This document shows, piece after piece, positions 32,479-41,669 of a stretch of DNA of 55,305 nucleotides. How positions within the stretch are numbered: position 1 is the stretch's first letter; each line of letters begins with the position of its first letter. Source of the DNA: Clostridia bacterium (lineage in GTDB: Bacteria > Bacillota > Clostridia > Oscillospirales > CAG-272); assembly GCA_017415485.1 (NCBI GenBank), contig JAFQGP010000086.1:1-55305 (forward strand), written 5' to 3'. The notes under the pieces were generated by a model. It saw only the letters and a program-made list of their open reading frames with translations. It made no database searches and was not told the origin of the DNA. Both the position numbers and the translations under genes were made by a program.

Positions 32479-34296
32479 ATGAGTGAAATGCTTAAAACAA
32501 AGGTTCACAACGTCGATATTTGCGTTGTGGGCGGCGGTATCGGCGGTATGTTCACCGCAATTTCCGCGGCAAGACAGGGCGCAAAGGTAGCCCTTATGCA
32601 GGACAGACCCGTTCTTGGCGGCAACTGCTCGAGCGAGATCAGAATGTGGATCTCGGGCGCGGGCACAAGAGTCCGCGATCTTCAGGAGACCGGCATCATG
32701 GAGGAACTTCTCCTTGAGAATATGCACCGCAACCCGAAGAGGAACTTCACTATCTGGGACTCAATTCTCTACGAGCTTGTCCGTTTCGAGGATAATATCG
32801 ACCTTATGCTCAACTGCACCTGCTGTGACGCAAAGATGAACGGTGACAAGATCGAGTACGTCAAGGGATTCCAGCTCACCACATACACCTGGCACGAGGT
32901 TCATGCAAAGATCTTCGTTGACAGCTCGGGCGACTCGATCCTCGCTCCCCTCACGGGCGCGGAATATCGCGTGGGCCGCGAGGCAAAGAGCGAGTTTGGC
33001 GAGGAATTCGGACTTGATGTCGCCGACAATCATACCATGGGTATGAGCCTTATGATCCAGTGCCGCGAGACCGACCATCCCGTCAGCTACACTCCCCCCG
33101 CTTGGGCTTATGACTTCCCCGATGACGACGCGATGAACAACAAGCCCCACAAGCTCTACGAGATGAACACCAACTTCTATTGGATCGAGCTTGGCGGTAT
33201 GCAGAACTCGATCGACGACACCGAGGAAGTCCGCGACGAGCTCCTCAAGATCGCCTTCGGCGTTTGGGATCACATCAAGAATCACGGCGACCACGGCGCG
33301 GAAAATTGGGATCTCGAGTGGATCGGATTCCTTCCCGGTAAGCGCGAGAGCCGCCGTTACGTCGGCGACTACATCATCACTCAGCATGACGTTGAGAACT
33401 GCCCTCGCTTTGAGGATACCGTCGCTTACGGCGGCTGGCAGATCGACAACCACCTCCCCGGCGGCTTCCACATGAACGCCAAGGGCGGCAGCCATCTGCA
33501 GAAGCGCCGTCTTTCCGAGCCCTATTCCATCCCGCTCCGTGCGCTCTACTCCAAGAACATCGAAAACCTTATGTTCGCGGGCAGAAACATCAGCGCGTCG
33601 CACATCGGATTCAGCACAACCCGCGTAATGGGCACCATCGGCGTTATCGGACAGGCAGTCGGTACCGCTGCGGCTGTTGCGGTCAAGAATGACCTTATGC
33701 CCCGCGAGGTCTGCGCGCAGAAGATCAAGGAGATTCAGAAGATCCTTATGGATGACGACTGCTTCCTTCCCGGCTTCCGCCGCGAACCCTCCGAGCTCAC
33801 CAAGAAGGCAACCCTCACCGCAGATTACGGCGATTGCTCCGCGCTCCTGAACGGCATTGACCGCCGCATCTGGGGCAACGACAACGGCTACTACGGCAAG
33901 ACAAACAAGGCGATCACATACACCTTCGAAGAGCCCACTCACGTCGGCGGCGTTCGTCTGGTATTTGACAGCGACCTTGACCGCGAGTATATCGACGGCA
34001 ACCCCAACGGTCTGCACACCTCCATGATCCTCTTTATGGCGGCAAGCCACAATAACACCACCTTCGGCTTCCCCAAGTGCCTCATCAAGCACTATAAGAT
34101 CGAAGCACAGGACGCAAGCGGCGAGTGGAGCACCGTGATCGAGGTCACCGATAACCATCAGCGCTTTATCAAGCACGATCTTGATATCACCGCAAAGGCT
34201 ATCCGCCTCGTTCCCCTCTCCACCCACTTCAGCGAGACCATGTGCGAGGACTACGGCAGCTCGACGGCGCATATCTTCAACTTCGAACTCTATTAA
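32479..34296 (+). CDS. FAD-dependent oxidoreductase (FAD_oxidored family) with C-terminal beta domain
   Basis: A 605-aa protein. The Rossmann FAD motif VVGGGIGGMFTAISAARQGAKV (residues 16-37) is followed by RPVLGGNCSSEIRMWISGAG and the FAD-contacting LMFAGRNISASHIGFSTTRVMGTIG (about 368-392), typical of a family linked to carbohydrate catabolism in Clostridia and Bacteroidota. Residues from about 470 on (AITYTFEEPTHVGGVRLVFDSDL...) look like a discoidin-type beta sandwich. There is no signal peptide, so the protein is cytoplasmic. Substrate unknown. AAGGAG is 9 nt before the ATG. Codons are strongly C-ending compared with neighbouring regulators, suggesting high expression. It is divergent from a cupin-AraC regulator. 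Confidence 0.85.
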   Translation: MSEMLKTKVHNVDICVVGGGIGGMFTAISAARQGAKVALMQDRPVLGGNCSSEIRMWISGAGTRVRDLQETGIMEELLLENMHRNPKRNFTIWDSILYELVRFEDNIDLMLNCTCCDAKMNGDKIEYVKGFQLTTYTWHEVHAKIFVDSSGDSILAPLTGAEYRVGREAKSEFGEEFGLDVADNHTMGMSLMIQCRETDHPVSYTPPAWAYDFPDDDAMNNKPHKLYEMNTNFYWIELGGMQNSIDDTEEVRDELLKIAFGVWDHIKNHGDHGAENWDLEWIGFLPGKRESRRYVGDYIITQHDVENCPRFEDTVAYGGWQIDNHLPGGFHMNAKGGSHLQKRRLSEPYSIPLRALYSKNIENLMFAGRNISASHIGFSTTRVMGTIGVIGQAVGTAAAVAVKNDLMPREVCAQKIKEIQKILMDDDCFLPGFRREPSELTKKATLTADYGDCSALLNGIDRRIWGNDNGYYGKTNKAITYTFEEPTHVGGVRLVFDSDLDREYIDGNPNGLHTSMILFMAASHNNTTFGFPKCLIKHYKIEAQDASGEWSTVIEVTDNHQRFIKHDLDITAKAIRLVPLSTHFSETMCEDYGSSTAHIFNFELY

Positions 34297-34332
34297 TCGC
34301 ACAAACAAAACAGCCCAAAGTTTTTGAGGTTT

Positions 34333-34474
34333 CTTAAGGAACTTTTTTCAAAAAGTTCCTTAAGTCGACCTCCGCAGAGGTCGAAACACTCTAATATGCT
34401 ACCGAAACGACGGCGCCCCGCCGGCGTTTCGGACAAAAGCACAGCCTCGCGCAAATGCGCTAGGCTGTGCTTTT
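34333..34474 (+). terminator. Three consecutive hairpins after the FAD-oxidoreductase gene
   Basis: Hairpins: CTTAAGGAACTTTTT with its complement (34333-34364); CCGAAACG...CGTTTCGG (about 34402-34432); AAAAGCACAGCCT with AGGCTGTGCTTTT (34435-34474). The third has A and T arms usable as a terminator in both directions and lies 30 nt before the convergent RHH gene end. The first also resembles a terminator. No gene is seen in 34297-34504. Confidence 0.65.
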
Positions 34475-34504
34475 GTCATTCATCTAATAAATGTAAAGAA
34501 ACAC

Positions 34505-34918
34505 CTATTTCAACCCGTAATGTTCCTTCACCGACTGCGAACAGATCACCTTACCGCGATGCCTAATGCTCTCAACAACCGCAAAAAGCTTTTCTTCGTC
34601 GCAGTTTTTATCAATGGTAAGAACACCATAGCCCGAAAGAGAAAACTTCTCGCCCTCGGCATACATTTCCTCGACTTCCTTTGCCGTAAATCCGTAAAGC
34701 CCAATAAACCAGTTGCTTTCTTTACCCGCAGACTTTGTGTTCTTTTCGATTATCCTGTCGATCGTCGAACGGTCTTCTTTAAGCGCCAAACGCAAAGCGT
34801 GATTGATGAAATCGCTGCGGTTGGAATAATAGCCGTTGTCCACAAGCAGATCGATCTCCGAGAGAGTTGACGTGTTGATATTTACCGATACCTTTTCGTT
34901 GAGATTTTCGTTAGCCAT
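34505..34918 (-). CDS. Ribbon-helix-helix (CopG-like) transcriptional regulator
   Basis: A 137-aa protein. The N-terminal RHH domain reads EKVSVNINTSTLSEIDLLVD...SNRSDFINHALRLALKED (about residues 7-50). The C-terminal 60 residues (WFIGLYGFTAKEVEEMY ... VLTIDKNCDEEKLFAVVESIRHRGKVICS) form an unrecognised alpha/beta region that may bind an effector. The ATG at 34918 has GGGAGG 7 nt upstream; a longer frame would start in the -35 box. A perfect palindrome lies between promoter and gene, so it is almost certainly autoregulated. No toxin or other partner gene is adjacent. Confidence 0.82.
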   Translation of the reverse strand: MANENLNEKVSVNINTSTLSEIDLLVDNGYYSNRSDFINHALRLALKEDRSTIDRIIEKNTKSAGKESNWFIGLYGFTAKEVEEMYAEGEKFSLSGYGVLTIDKNCDEEKLFAVVESIRHRGKVICSQSVKEHYGLK

Positions 34919-34938
34919 ATTTGCGCCTCCCGTAATAC

Positions 34939-34993
34939 ATATATGCTCTAATTGGAGCATATATATCATATCACATAATTTTGGATTTGTCAA
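34939..34993 (-). promoter_or_regulatory. Promoter and perfect operator palindrome of the RHH gene
   Basis: Perfect TTGACA (34993-34988), 17-nt spacer, TATGAT (34970-34965). Directly downstream lies ATATATGCTC-N6-GAGCATATAT (34939-34964), a perfect 10-bp-arm palindrome over the start site, ideal for autorepression by an RHH dimer pair. Confidence 0.88.
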
Positions 34994-35000
34994 GTCTTTT

Positions 35001-35040
35001 TTTTAAAAAAGCCGAAAGCAAATGGCGCTTTCGGCTTTTA
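35001..35040 (-). terminator. Terminator after the SGNH lipoprotein gene
   Basis: GCCGAAAGC (35011-35019) pairs exactly with GCTTTCGGC (35027-35035) and is followed on the minus strand by TTTTTT. It lies 6 nt past the stop codon. Confidence 0.88.
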
Positions 35041-35045
35041 AGATA

Positions 35046-36896
35046 TTATTCTCCAAACACAAGAATCTCTCTCGTATTAATTCCGTGATAATCCACGTTC
35101 GCGCCGCGCCGGATGGCAAGACGGATATACTTTCCGCTCGCGTTCTTCATATCAAAAAGAACTTCCTGCTTCGGCTCGTTGTTGTTCCAAGGGTCGCGCG
35201 TTCCGCTCTTGTCCGAAATGCTCGCAACGGGCGCGATCTCGGTGTCAAAGCAAGCGGAGGGCACCTTCGTCCAGTTGATGCCGTCGTCACTGACGTAAAC
35301 GTCCTGCGCCTGCGGGAAGCCCTTGAGGTTGCCCGAGGAATAACCGATCGCCTCAAAAGTCTTGACAGAGCTGAAATTCAGCGTGAAGAGCGCGGTGTAT
35401 GGCGAGCTTGAATCCTCTTCACCGTTTATGTTATATGTCTTATCGTCAAAATAAATATTCGCGGTGTAGGACGAGCCGTAGTGACCGTTGAGCAGATTGA
35501 TCAGCGAGGTTGTCTGCATCTTGCCGCCGCTATCTGTTGTAACAGTATATTCGGGCAGATCAAGATGCGACATACCGATAACGGAAAGACCGTATCGAAT
35601 GTCGGCAAGATCCTTTTTCTCCGCCTCGGTCAGACCGTTCGGAGTCTTGGTTCCCGCAAGCGACGCAATGGCATCGGCATCCCCGCGAAGTCCCGAGAAA
35701 TAGTGGTAACCTTCGGTATTTGCAAGCTTCCACTTGGACGATGAAGGTATCCAGCCGTTGCCCTCGCGCTTTTCGTTACTGAAAACGACAGAGATAATGG
35801 ATTTTTTCGGATGATCCTTCAAAAGCACGGTTTCGGTTTCAACCTTCGGCTTTTCGAAAGCTTCAGCCCACGTCTTTTCGGCGATATACTTGTCAACAAG
35901 CTCCTGAATGCCCTTCATATCGCCTTCGGATTTGAAAATAGCGTCGAAATCGGTGACCTTGTCTTCAGTATAATTAGCACTTATATACTTGCTGAAGCTG
36001 AACGCCTGATTAACTCTTACTTCGTTGCAAAATTCATAAGGCTGTCCCACCGCGCTCTCGCCCGTTACAACACAGTACGCCATAAGCGCATTAATGTATC
36101 CCGCGAGCATATTCGGATGGTAGCCGTCCTTGACGATGAAGGAGTACTTGCCGTAGCTCTGAGAGCCGCCGGGGACACTCCAAATGCCGTGCATCAAGCG
36201 ATAAACGAGTCCGCCCCAGTCCGCAATAATAACGCCCTTTGCCGCAAGGGTACTATAGTAATTGTAAATACCGGGCTGATCCGTAAAGAAGGATGAATAT
36301 CCGTGCGCGCCGAGGTTGCCGATGCAAACGATCTTTACGTTCGGGTTGGCATCGGTAAAGAACTTGATTATGTAATCGAAATCGTCGGCAATAGTCTGCG
36401 CCGATCTGTCGCCGCCTCCAGGGGAAACGAAAACGTAATCGTAATAGCGATTTTTCAGCTCATTTTCGTGGCGAGTGCCCCTGCAATCGCTTGAGGAATG
36501 AGCGCAAGGAGCGCCAAAGAAATCGGCAAGTCCGTGACCGCCGAAGGTCCAGTTGGTGACGTTGACCTCATATCCTTTTTGCTTGCAGAGCTGATAGAAA
36601 ATACCCTTGTCATTCTCCCTTGCCGCCTGCGTCATAACCGACGACGAAACGTTCATAACGGTCCTGCCGTGGTAAACGTATGAATTGCCGATAAAAATAA
36701 CTCTCTTGCCGTCAAGCGAAACTTTTTCCTTGATCTCTTCCATTTCGGTGGTCTCCTCTTTTGTGGTTTCAGGTTCTGTGGTTATAACTTCATTTTCCGT
36801 GGTTTCGGCAGGTACCTCCCCGCCCGTGCACGCGATCAAGCAAAGAAAGCTTGACAGGCATAAAGCTAATGCAATAATTGATTTCAAATGATTCAT
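35046..36896 (-). CDS. Lipoprotein with SGNH-hydrolase-like and C-terminal discoidin-like domains
   Basis: A 616-aa surface lipoprotein: signal peptide with lipobox LIAC (Cys23), a Thr/Glu-rich spacer (24-58), then an SGNH/GDSL-like domain with block I VIFIGNSYVYHG (about 65-76) and the C-terminal Asp/His block VKDGYHPNML (about 260-269). Residues from about 470 to the end (NFSSVKTFEAIGYSSGN ... QDVYVSDDGINWTKV ... GKYIRLAI) look like a carbohydrate-binding F5/8C-type sandwich. It is likely an extracellular esterase acting on glycans, by inference. It is 18 nt behind the small membrane-protein gene at 36915 and probably shares its promoter. Confidence 0.75.
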   Translation of the reverse strand: MNHLKSIIALALCLSSFLCLIACTGGEVPAETTENEVITTEPETTKEETTEMEEIKEKVSLDGKRVIFIGNSYVYHGRTVMNVSSSVMTQAARENDKGIFYQLCKQKGYEVNVTNWTFGGHGLADFFGAPCAHSSSDCRGTRHENELKNRYYDYVFVSPGGGDRSAQTIADDFDYIIKFFTDANPNVKIVCIGNLGAHGYSSFFTDQPGIYNYYSTLAAKGVIIADWGGLVYRLMHGIWSVPGGSQSYGKYSFIVKDGYHPNMLAGYINALMAYCVVTGESAVGQPYEFCNEVRVNQAFSFSKYISANYTEDKVTDFDAIFKSEGDMKGIQELVDKYIAEKTWAEAFEKPKVETETVLLKDHPKKSIISVVFSNEKREGNGWIPSSSKWKLANTEGYHYFSGLRGDADAIASLAGTKTPNGLTEAEKKDLADIRYGLSVIGMSHLDLPEYTVTTDSGGKMQTTSLINLLNGHYGSSYTANIYFDDKTYNINGEEDSSSPYTALFTLNFSSVKTFEAIGYSSGNLKGFPQAQDVYVSDDGINWTKVPSACFDTEIAPVASISDKSGTRDPWNNNEPKQEVLFDMKNASGKYIRLAIRRGANVDYHGINTREILVFGE

Positions 36897-36914
36897 AATA
36901 TTACCCCATTATTT

Positions 36915-37289
36915 TTATACTCCGCCGGAATTCGTGACAAAAGCACCAACAGCAAATATCCAACACATTATTTGAAGCACCGGAGAAATTACAAGCCACA
37001 CAATCATAAGAACTTTCGTCTTCTTTTCCTTAATCAAGTAATGATCAATGCAGTACACGATCAACAAGCAAATAAAGCAGAGAAAACAAATAGGATTAAA
37101 AGTCGAAACAAGAGTCAGAATCACACCAATTTTAAAACAAACCTCCGAAAAGGCGGAAGGATAATAAATCGTATAAAGCGGCATACAGATCATTACGATA
37201 ATACAGCCAAGATAGTAAAGGCATTGCAAAATCGCGCAAATGTTGAAAGTCTTTTTAACGTATTTTTCGTTTTTATACTTGCTATCCAT
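36915..37289 (-). CDS. Small integral membrane protein, unknown function
   Basis: A 124-aa, Cys- and Ile-rich protein with three or four predicted helices (about 17-43, 48-66, 67-84 and 92-116) and charged Lys-rich ends. No recognised family. AAAGGAG precedes the ATG and a consensus promoter lies at 37317-37345. First gene of a two-gene unit with the SGNH lipoprotein. Confidence 0.7.
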   Translation of the reverse strand: MDSKYKNEKYVKKTFNICAILQCLYYLGCIIVMICMPLYTIYYPSAFSEVCFKIGVILTLVSTFNPICFLCFICLLIVYCIDHYLIKEKKTKVLMIVWLVISPVLQIMCWIFAVGAFVTNSGGV

Positions 37290-37316
37290 CGCTCTGCTCC
37301 TTTCTTGTTTGATTTA

Positions 37317-37345
37317 ATTATAGCATAAATAACATTTTATTGCAA
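37317..37345 (-). promoter_or_regulatory. Promoter of the membrane-protein/SGNH unit
   Basis: TTGCAA (37345-37340), 17-nt spacer, TATAAT (37322-37317). It lies 28 nt upstream of the ATG and close to MITE copy 2. Confidence 0.8.
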
Positions 37346-37378
37346 GTTAATAATCAAAATTTAATTACATAATTTACC

Positions 37379-37523
37379 CTGTAGGGACCGACGTCCTCGG
37401 CGGTCCGAGCCCAATGTAACTATTGCTTTGTATTAAATCAAGAAAATACAATTATGTATTCTTGATTTTAGACACACAAATAAATTTGTGGCCACGGACC
37501 GCCGAGGACGTCGGTCCCTACAG
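37379..37523. mobile_element. MITE-like palindromic element, copy 2
   Basis: A 145-bp element whose terminal repeats match copy 1 (29759-29902) at nearly every position of the outer 28 bp, with CGGCGGTCCG and its complement inside. Its core inverted repeat (AATCAAGAA/TTCTTGATT) differs in sequence from that of copy 1 but keeps the same form. Non-coding. It lies between the chrA terminator and the membrane-protein promoter. Confidence 0.8.
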
Positions 37524-37550
37524 TTATAATGCAATAATATACCACAAAAT

Positions 37551-37584
37551 AAAAAAGCAGCTTGACCTACCAAGCCAAGCTACT
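37551..37584 (-). terminator. Terminator of the pflB-pflA-chrA operon
   Basis: AGCAGCTTG pairs with CAAGCTACT (37556-37564, 37576-37584), followed on the minus strand by TTTTTTATTTT, 8 nt past the last stop codon. Confidence 0.85.
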
Positions 37585-37591
37585 TTTCTGT

Positions 37592-38161
37592 TCACGCAAA
37601 AAGCAATATTCCGAATACTGCTGAAACAATTATGAGCAATATCGGTGAAAATTCCTTTTTGACGAGTTTTTTGTATAGGAGCGGAACTGCGATGACGACC
37701 GCAAGTATAACGATCGTGCGCCAATCGAATGAAATTGGCGAAGAAACGCTTTCAAGTCCGAAAAGCACCGTCAGTCCCATTGTTGCCGCCGTTGCGAGGA
37801 TGAGTCCGCCGAGCGCGGGGCGCATACCCGTGATAAAGGCGTTGACCGCGGGATATTTCATCAGATTCTTGATCAGCGCCGCAACGATAAGTATAATGAC
37901 GAATGATGGAAGCACAACGCCGACCGTCGCAAGAAGCGCGCCGAGAAATCCGCCCTCCTCGTAGCCGATAAAGGTCGCCATATTGACTGCGATCGGTCCG
38001 GGGATCACGGTTTCGACACCTGCAAAATTGAGAAGCTCCTCCTCGGTCATCCAGCCGTAGGCAAGAACGGAATCACCGATCAGCGAAAGCATCGCGTAAC
38101 CGCCGCCGAAAGCGAAAGCACCGACCTTCAAAAAGGTCAGGAACAACTGCAAATAGATCAT
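37592..38161 (-). CDS. Chromate-transporter-family half protein (second)
   Basis: A 189-aa membrane protein of the ChrA family, which exports or takes up chromate or related anions. The FGGGYAMLSLIGDSVLAYGWMTEEELLNFAGVETVIPGPIAVNMATFIGYE pattern holds the conserved FGGGYA and PGPIA motifs. This is one of two half-size proteins encoded in tandem; they overlap by 4 nt and probably form a heterodimer equivalent to one full ChrA. The real anion is not known for most clostridial pairs. Confidence 0.85.
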   Translation of the reverse strand: MIYLQLFLTFLKVGAFAFGGGYAMLSLIGDSVLAYGWMTEEELLNFAGVETVIPGPIAVNMATFIGYEEGGFLGALLATVGVVLPSFVIILIVAALIKNLMKYPAVNAFITGMRPALGGLILATAATMGLTVLFGLESVSSPISFDWRTIVILAVVIAVPLLYKKLVKKEFSPILLIIVSAVFGILLFA

Positions 38162-38724
38162 TTTTTCGCCTCCTTATTCTTTTTGTTGACAAGGAAGGCA
38201 AAAAGTCCGACAACTCCCGCGGTAAATATGAATACTATTGATGAAATCCGAAAATCAAAAAGCGCGCAAGCCGTCATTCCAAAAAATGTGACGGCAAAAA
38301 CGGTGATATTCCGCGCCGTTTTCTTCATCTTTTTGAGCATTTTGAGCGCCGCCGATGCGATAAGGTAAACCACGCAGATCTGAACGCCGCGGAACGCCGC
38401 CATAACGATCGAGATCTCCATAAATCTCTCGTAGAAAAGCGACACGGCGTACATTATAATAAATGAAGGCAAACAAACACCGACAGTCGCCACGACTGCG
38501 CCAAAGAAGCCTTTGAGCTTATATCCGATGTAGGTCGCAACGTTGATAGCGATCGGTCCCGGGGTGCTTTCCGCAATCGCAACAACGTTCATAAACTCGT
38601 CGTGGTCGATCCAAGCTCGTTTTGTTACAAACTCGTTTTCAAGAAGTGCAATGATGGCGTATCCGCCGCCAAAGGCAAACGCACCGATCTTGAGCATTGA
38701 CAGGAACAGTTTCAATAATAGCAT
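38158..38724 (-). CDS. Chromate-transporter-family half protein (first)
   Basis: A 188-aa partner of the protein at 37592. It carries FAFGGGYAIIALLENEFV and ESTPGPIAINVATYIGYKLKG, the same conserved motifs, with a polar Lys-rich C-terminus. The start is taken at 38724 because GGAAAGG lies 9 nt upstream; a TTG six codons earlier lies in that site. The ATG is 4 nt past the pflA stop, so it is translated with the pyruvate formate-lyase genes. Confidence 0.83.
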   Translation of the reverse strand: MLLLKLFLSMLKIGAFAFGGGYAIIALLENEFVTKRAWIDHDEFMNVVAIAESTPGPIAINVATYIGYKLKGFFGAVVATVGVCLPSFIIMYAVSLFYERFMEISIVMAAFRGVQICVVYLIASAALKMLKKMKKTARNITVFAVTFFGMTACALFDFRISSIVFIFTAGVVGLFAFLVNKKNKEAKK

Positions 38725-38728
38725 TATG

Positions 38729-39436
38729 TCAAACCTTTCCAATTGCAGTCATAATTGCGGAAATATCCGCAGCAGTAGTCTCAGGCTTTTCACCAAAAGG
38801 GAACTCGATCCCGAGATTTACATATTTCGGCGCACAGAGCTTACGGAATTTGAGCAATTCAACCTTTTTGACGCACGAATGTGCATCCGCAACGTCATAA
38901 AGATATTTTACACTTTTCGCCGAATCGTTGATTCCTTTGACGATGACTTGACGAAGCCACGTGTCGATGCTTCTCTTCTGAAGCTCGGAAAGGAAGAAAT
39001 CTACAGATTCCTTTTTGCATCGGGTGTATTTCTCATAATCCTCGACGTTGCACATTTTATAGTCGAGCAAGCAGAGATCGGTCACCTCGAGCAATTTCTC
39101 AACTTTATTGTTCCAAATGCAACCCGAAGTATCGAGTGCGGTGTGTATGCCTTCGGATTTACAAAGTGCAAAAAGCGCACGGACAAAATCGGCCTGCGCA
39201 GTCGGCTCGCCGCCCGAAACGGTGATTCCGCCGTCCTTGCCGAAATATTCGCGGTAACGCTTTACCTTTTCGAATATTTCTTCCGCGCTCACTTCGTCCC
39301 CGCCCGCGAAATCCCACGTGTCGGGATTGTGGCAATAGGCGCAGCGGAGCGGGCAGCCCTGCATAAAAAGCACAAAACGCACGCCGGGACCGTCAACGGT
39401 CCCGAGCGTTTGTATTGAATTTATTCTTCCGACCAT
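38729..39436 (-). CDS. pflA: Pyruvate formate-lyase-activating enzyme
   Basis: A radical SAM enzyme that generates the glycyl radical on PflB under anaerobiosis. The iron-sulfur motif CPLRCAYCHNPDTW (CX3CX2C) lies at about residues 27-40, with GGITVSGGEPTAQADF following. The ATG at 39436 lies one base after the pflB stop codon (TGATATG), so translation is coupled. 235 aa, the usual length; the longer upstream frame lies inside pflB and is ignored. Confidence 0.95.
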   Translation of the reverse strand: MVGRINSIQTLGTVDGPGVRFVLFMQGCPLRCAYCHNPDTWDFAGGDEVSAEEIFEKVKRYREYFGKDGGITVSGGEPTAQADFVRALFALCKSEGIHTALDTSGCIWNNKVEKLLEVTDLCLLDYKMCNVEDYEKYTRCKKESVDFFLSELQKRSIDTWLRQVIVKGINDSAKSVKYLYDVADAHSCVKKVELLKFRKLCAPKYVNLGIEFPFGEKPETTAADISAIMTAIGKV

Positions 39437-39437
39437 A

Positions 39438-41669
39438 TCACAGACTCTCGTGGAAGGTGCGGCTGATAACTTCTCTCTGCTGCTCCCTCGAGAGCTTGTG
39501 GAAGTTGACAGCATAACCAGAAACACGGATGGTAAGGTTGGGATAAAGATCGGGATTTTCGTAAGCCTCGATAAGCTTCTGCTTATTGAGGACGTTTACG
39601 TTGATGTGATGCGCGTGCTTCTTGAAATAGCCGTCGAGGATGTTTACAAGATTATCAACTCTCGACTCGTCACAGTTTCCGAGAGCATCGGGAACGATCG
39701 AGAAGGTATTCGAAATACCGTCGCGGCAGCAATCATAGGGCATCTTGGTCAGCGAATTGAGCGACGCAAGCGCACCGTTCTGCTCGCGGTTGTGCATCGG
39801 GTTCGCGCCGGGAGCAAAGGGCTCGCCCTTCTTTCTTCCGTCGGGAGTTGCGCCCGTCTTCTTGCCGTAAACGACGTTCGAGGTGATCGTCAGTGCGGAA
39901 AGAGTGTGAGTAGCGTTCTTATATGTAGGAGTCTTGCGGAGCTCCTCGATAACGTCCTTGAGGATGCCCTTTGCGATCGAGTCAACGCGGTCATCGTCGT
40001 TGCCGTATTTCGGGAAATCGCCCGTGGTCTCAAAATCAACGATATATCCGTTTTCGTCGCGGATAGGCTTGACGTTTGCATACTTGATCGCACTCATCGA
40101 GTCGGCAATTACCGAAAGACCTGCAACGCCGAACGCCATCATGCGGTCAACGTCGGTATCGTGGAGTGCCATCTGGATCTTTTCGTATGCATATTTATCG
40201 TGCATATAGTGAATGACGTTCATTGTGTTGACGTAGAGTCGGCAGAGCCATTCAAGATAGATGCCGAAGCGCGCCTTGACAGCCTCATAATCAAGCTTAT
40301 CAGCGCCGTAGGGCTCGATCTGCGGGCCGATCTTCATCTCGGAAACAGAGTCATAGCCGCCGTTGAGCGCGAGAAGCATAAGCTTCGGGAGGTTACATCT
40401 CGCACCGAAGAACTGCATCTGCTTGCCGATCCTCATTGCCGAAACACAGCACGCGATTCCGTAGTCATCACCGTAGATAACGCGCATAAGGTCGTCGTTC
40501 TCATACTGGATCGAATCGGTGTCGATCGAGACCTTCGCGCAGAACTTCTTGAAGCCCTCGGGAAGATGCTCGGACCAGAGGATGGTGAGGTTGGGCTCGG
40601 GAGCGGGGCCGAGGTTATAAAGGGTGTTGAGGATTCGGAAAGAAGACTTTGTAACGAGAGTCTTGCCCGAAACGCCCATACCGCCGACGCTCTCGGTGAT
40701 CCACATCGGGTCGCCGCCGAAGAGCTCGTTATATTCGGGAGTGCGGAGGTGGCGTGCCATACGGAGCTTCATAACAAAATCGTCGATAAGCTCCTGTGCG
40801 CCCGACTCATCGAGGATTCCCGCCTCGATGTCGCGCTGAATGTAAATATCAAAGAAGGAAGCAACGCGTCCCATCGACATTGCCGCGCCGTTCTGCTCCT
40901 TGATTGCGGCAAGGTATGCGAAATATGTCCACTGAATAGCCTCGCGCGCGTTCTTTGCGGGCGCGGAAATATCATAGCCGTAGAGTGCAGCCATTTCCTT
41001 GGTCTTGCCAAGGAAGGCGATCTGCTGGAAGAGCTCCTCGGAAAGTCGGATGGTGTCGGCGTTCATATTGCCAAGCCCGAGCTTTGCCTTGTCGGCTCTC
41101 TTCTGCTCGATAAGGTAGTCGATACCGTAAAGCGCAACGCGGCGGTAGTCGCCGATAATGCGTCCGCGGCCGTAGGCATCGGGAAGTCCCGTCATAACGC
41201 CGATATGGCGCGCCTTTTTCATTTCATCGGTATAAACGCGGAAAACGCCGTCGTTGTGAGTGGTGCGGAACTGGAATTCGTTTTCGATCTTGTCGGAAAG
41301 CTCATATCCGTAAGCCGCACAAGCGGAACGAGCCATTCTGATTCCGCCGAAGGGATTGACGCCGCGGCGGAGGGGTGCATCGGTCTGCAGACCGACGATA
41401 AGCTCGTTTTCCTTGTCAAGGTATCCCGCGCCGTAACTTGTAAGCGAGGAAACCGTCATTGTGTCAATGTCAAGAAGACCGCCGTTGTCGCTTTCCTTTT
41501 TGAGAAGCGCATTAAGCTTGTCCATCAATGCAGATGTACGAGCCGTGGGACCCGCGAGGAAGGATGCGTCACCTGTGTAGGGTGTGTAATTATCCTGGAT
41601 AAACTGACGGACGTTTACCTCATTCTGCCATTCTTCTCCGTAGAAGCCGTTCCATTGTTCAAATTTCAT
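39438..41669 (-). CDS. pflB: Formate C-acetyltransferase (pyruvate formate-lyase)
   Basis: Glycyl-radical enzyme converting pyruvate plus CoA to acetyl-CoA and formate, a core fermentation step. The active-site Cys-Cys pair is in [12 protein letters not shown] (residues 407-408). The radical glycine is in TIRVSGYAV (Gly718). 743 aa. The ATG at 41669 has GGAGG 8 nt upstream. Two promoters precede it (41777-41805 and 41831-41871). The leader holds a GAGCC...GGCTC stem with a TTTT run just before the ribosome site (about 41676-41713), which may affect expression. The antisense strand shows a long open frame, a codon-usage shadow. Confidence 0.97.
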   Translation of the reverse strand: MKFEQWNGFYGEEWQNEVNVRQFIQDNYTPYTGDASFLAGPTARTSALMDKLNALLKKESDNGGLLDIDTMTVSSLTSYGAGYLDKENELIVGLQTDAPLRRGVNPFGGIRMARSACAAYGYELSDKIENEFQFRTTHNDGVFRVYTDEMKKARHIGVMTGLPDAYGRGRIIGDYRRVALYGIDYLIEQKRADKAKLGLGNMNADTIRLSEELFQQIAFLGKTKEMAALYGYDISAPAKNAREAIQWTYFAYLAAIKEQNGAAMSMGRVASFFDIYIQRDIEAGILDESGAQELIDDFVMKLRMARHLRTPEYNELFGGDPMWITESVGGMGVSGKTLVTKSSFRILNTLYNLGPAPEPNLTILWSEHLPEGFKKFCAKVSIDTDSIQYENDDLMRVIYGDDYGIACCVSAMRIGKQMQFFGARCNLPKLMLLALNGGYDSVSEMKIGPQIEPYGADKLDYEAVKARFGIYLEWLCRLYVNTMNVIHYMHDKYAYEKIQMALHDTDVDRMMAFGVAGLSVIADSMSAIKYANVKPIRDENGYIVDFETTGDFPKYGNDDDRVDSIAKGILKDVIEELRKTPTYKNATHTLSALTITSNVVYGKKTGATPDGRKKGEPFAPGANPMHNREQNGALASLNSLTKMPYDCCRDGISNTFSIVPDALGNCDESRVDNLVNILDGYFKKHAHHINVNVLNKQKLIEAYENPDLYPNLTIRVSGYAVNFHKLSREQQREVISRTFHESL

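Noticed and set aside
32761..34308. A 515-codon open frame antisense to the FAD-oxidoreductase
   Set aside because: It is a shadow of a gene with strongly biased codons; no ribosome site and no family motif.
34402..34432. Middle hairpin after the FAD-oxidoreductase as a mobile repeat
   Set aside because: Only one copy was noticed in the window and it has no conserved termini; it is reported only as part of a hairpin cluster.
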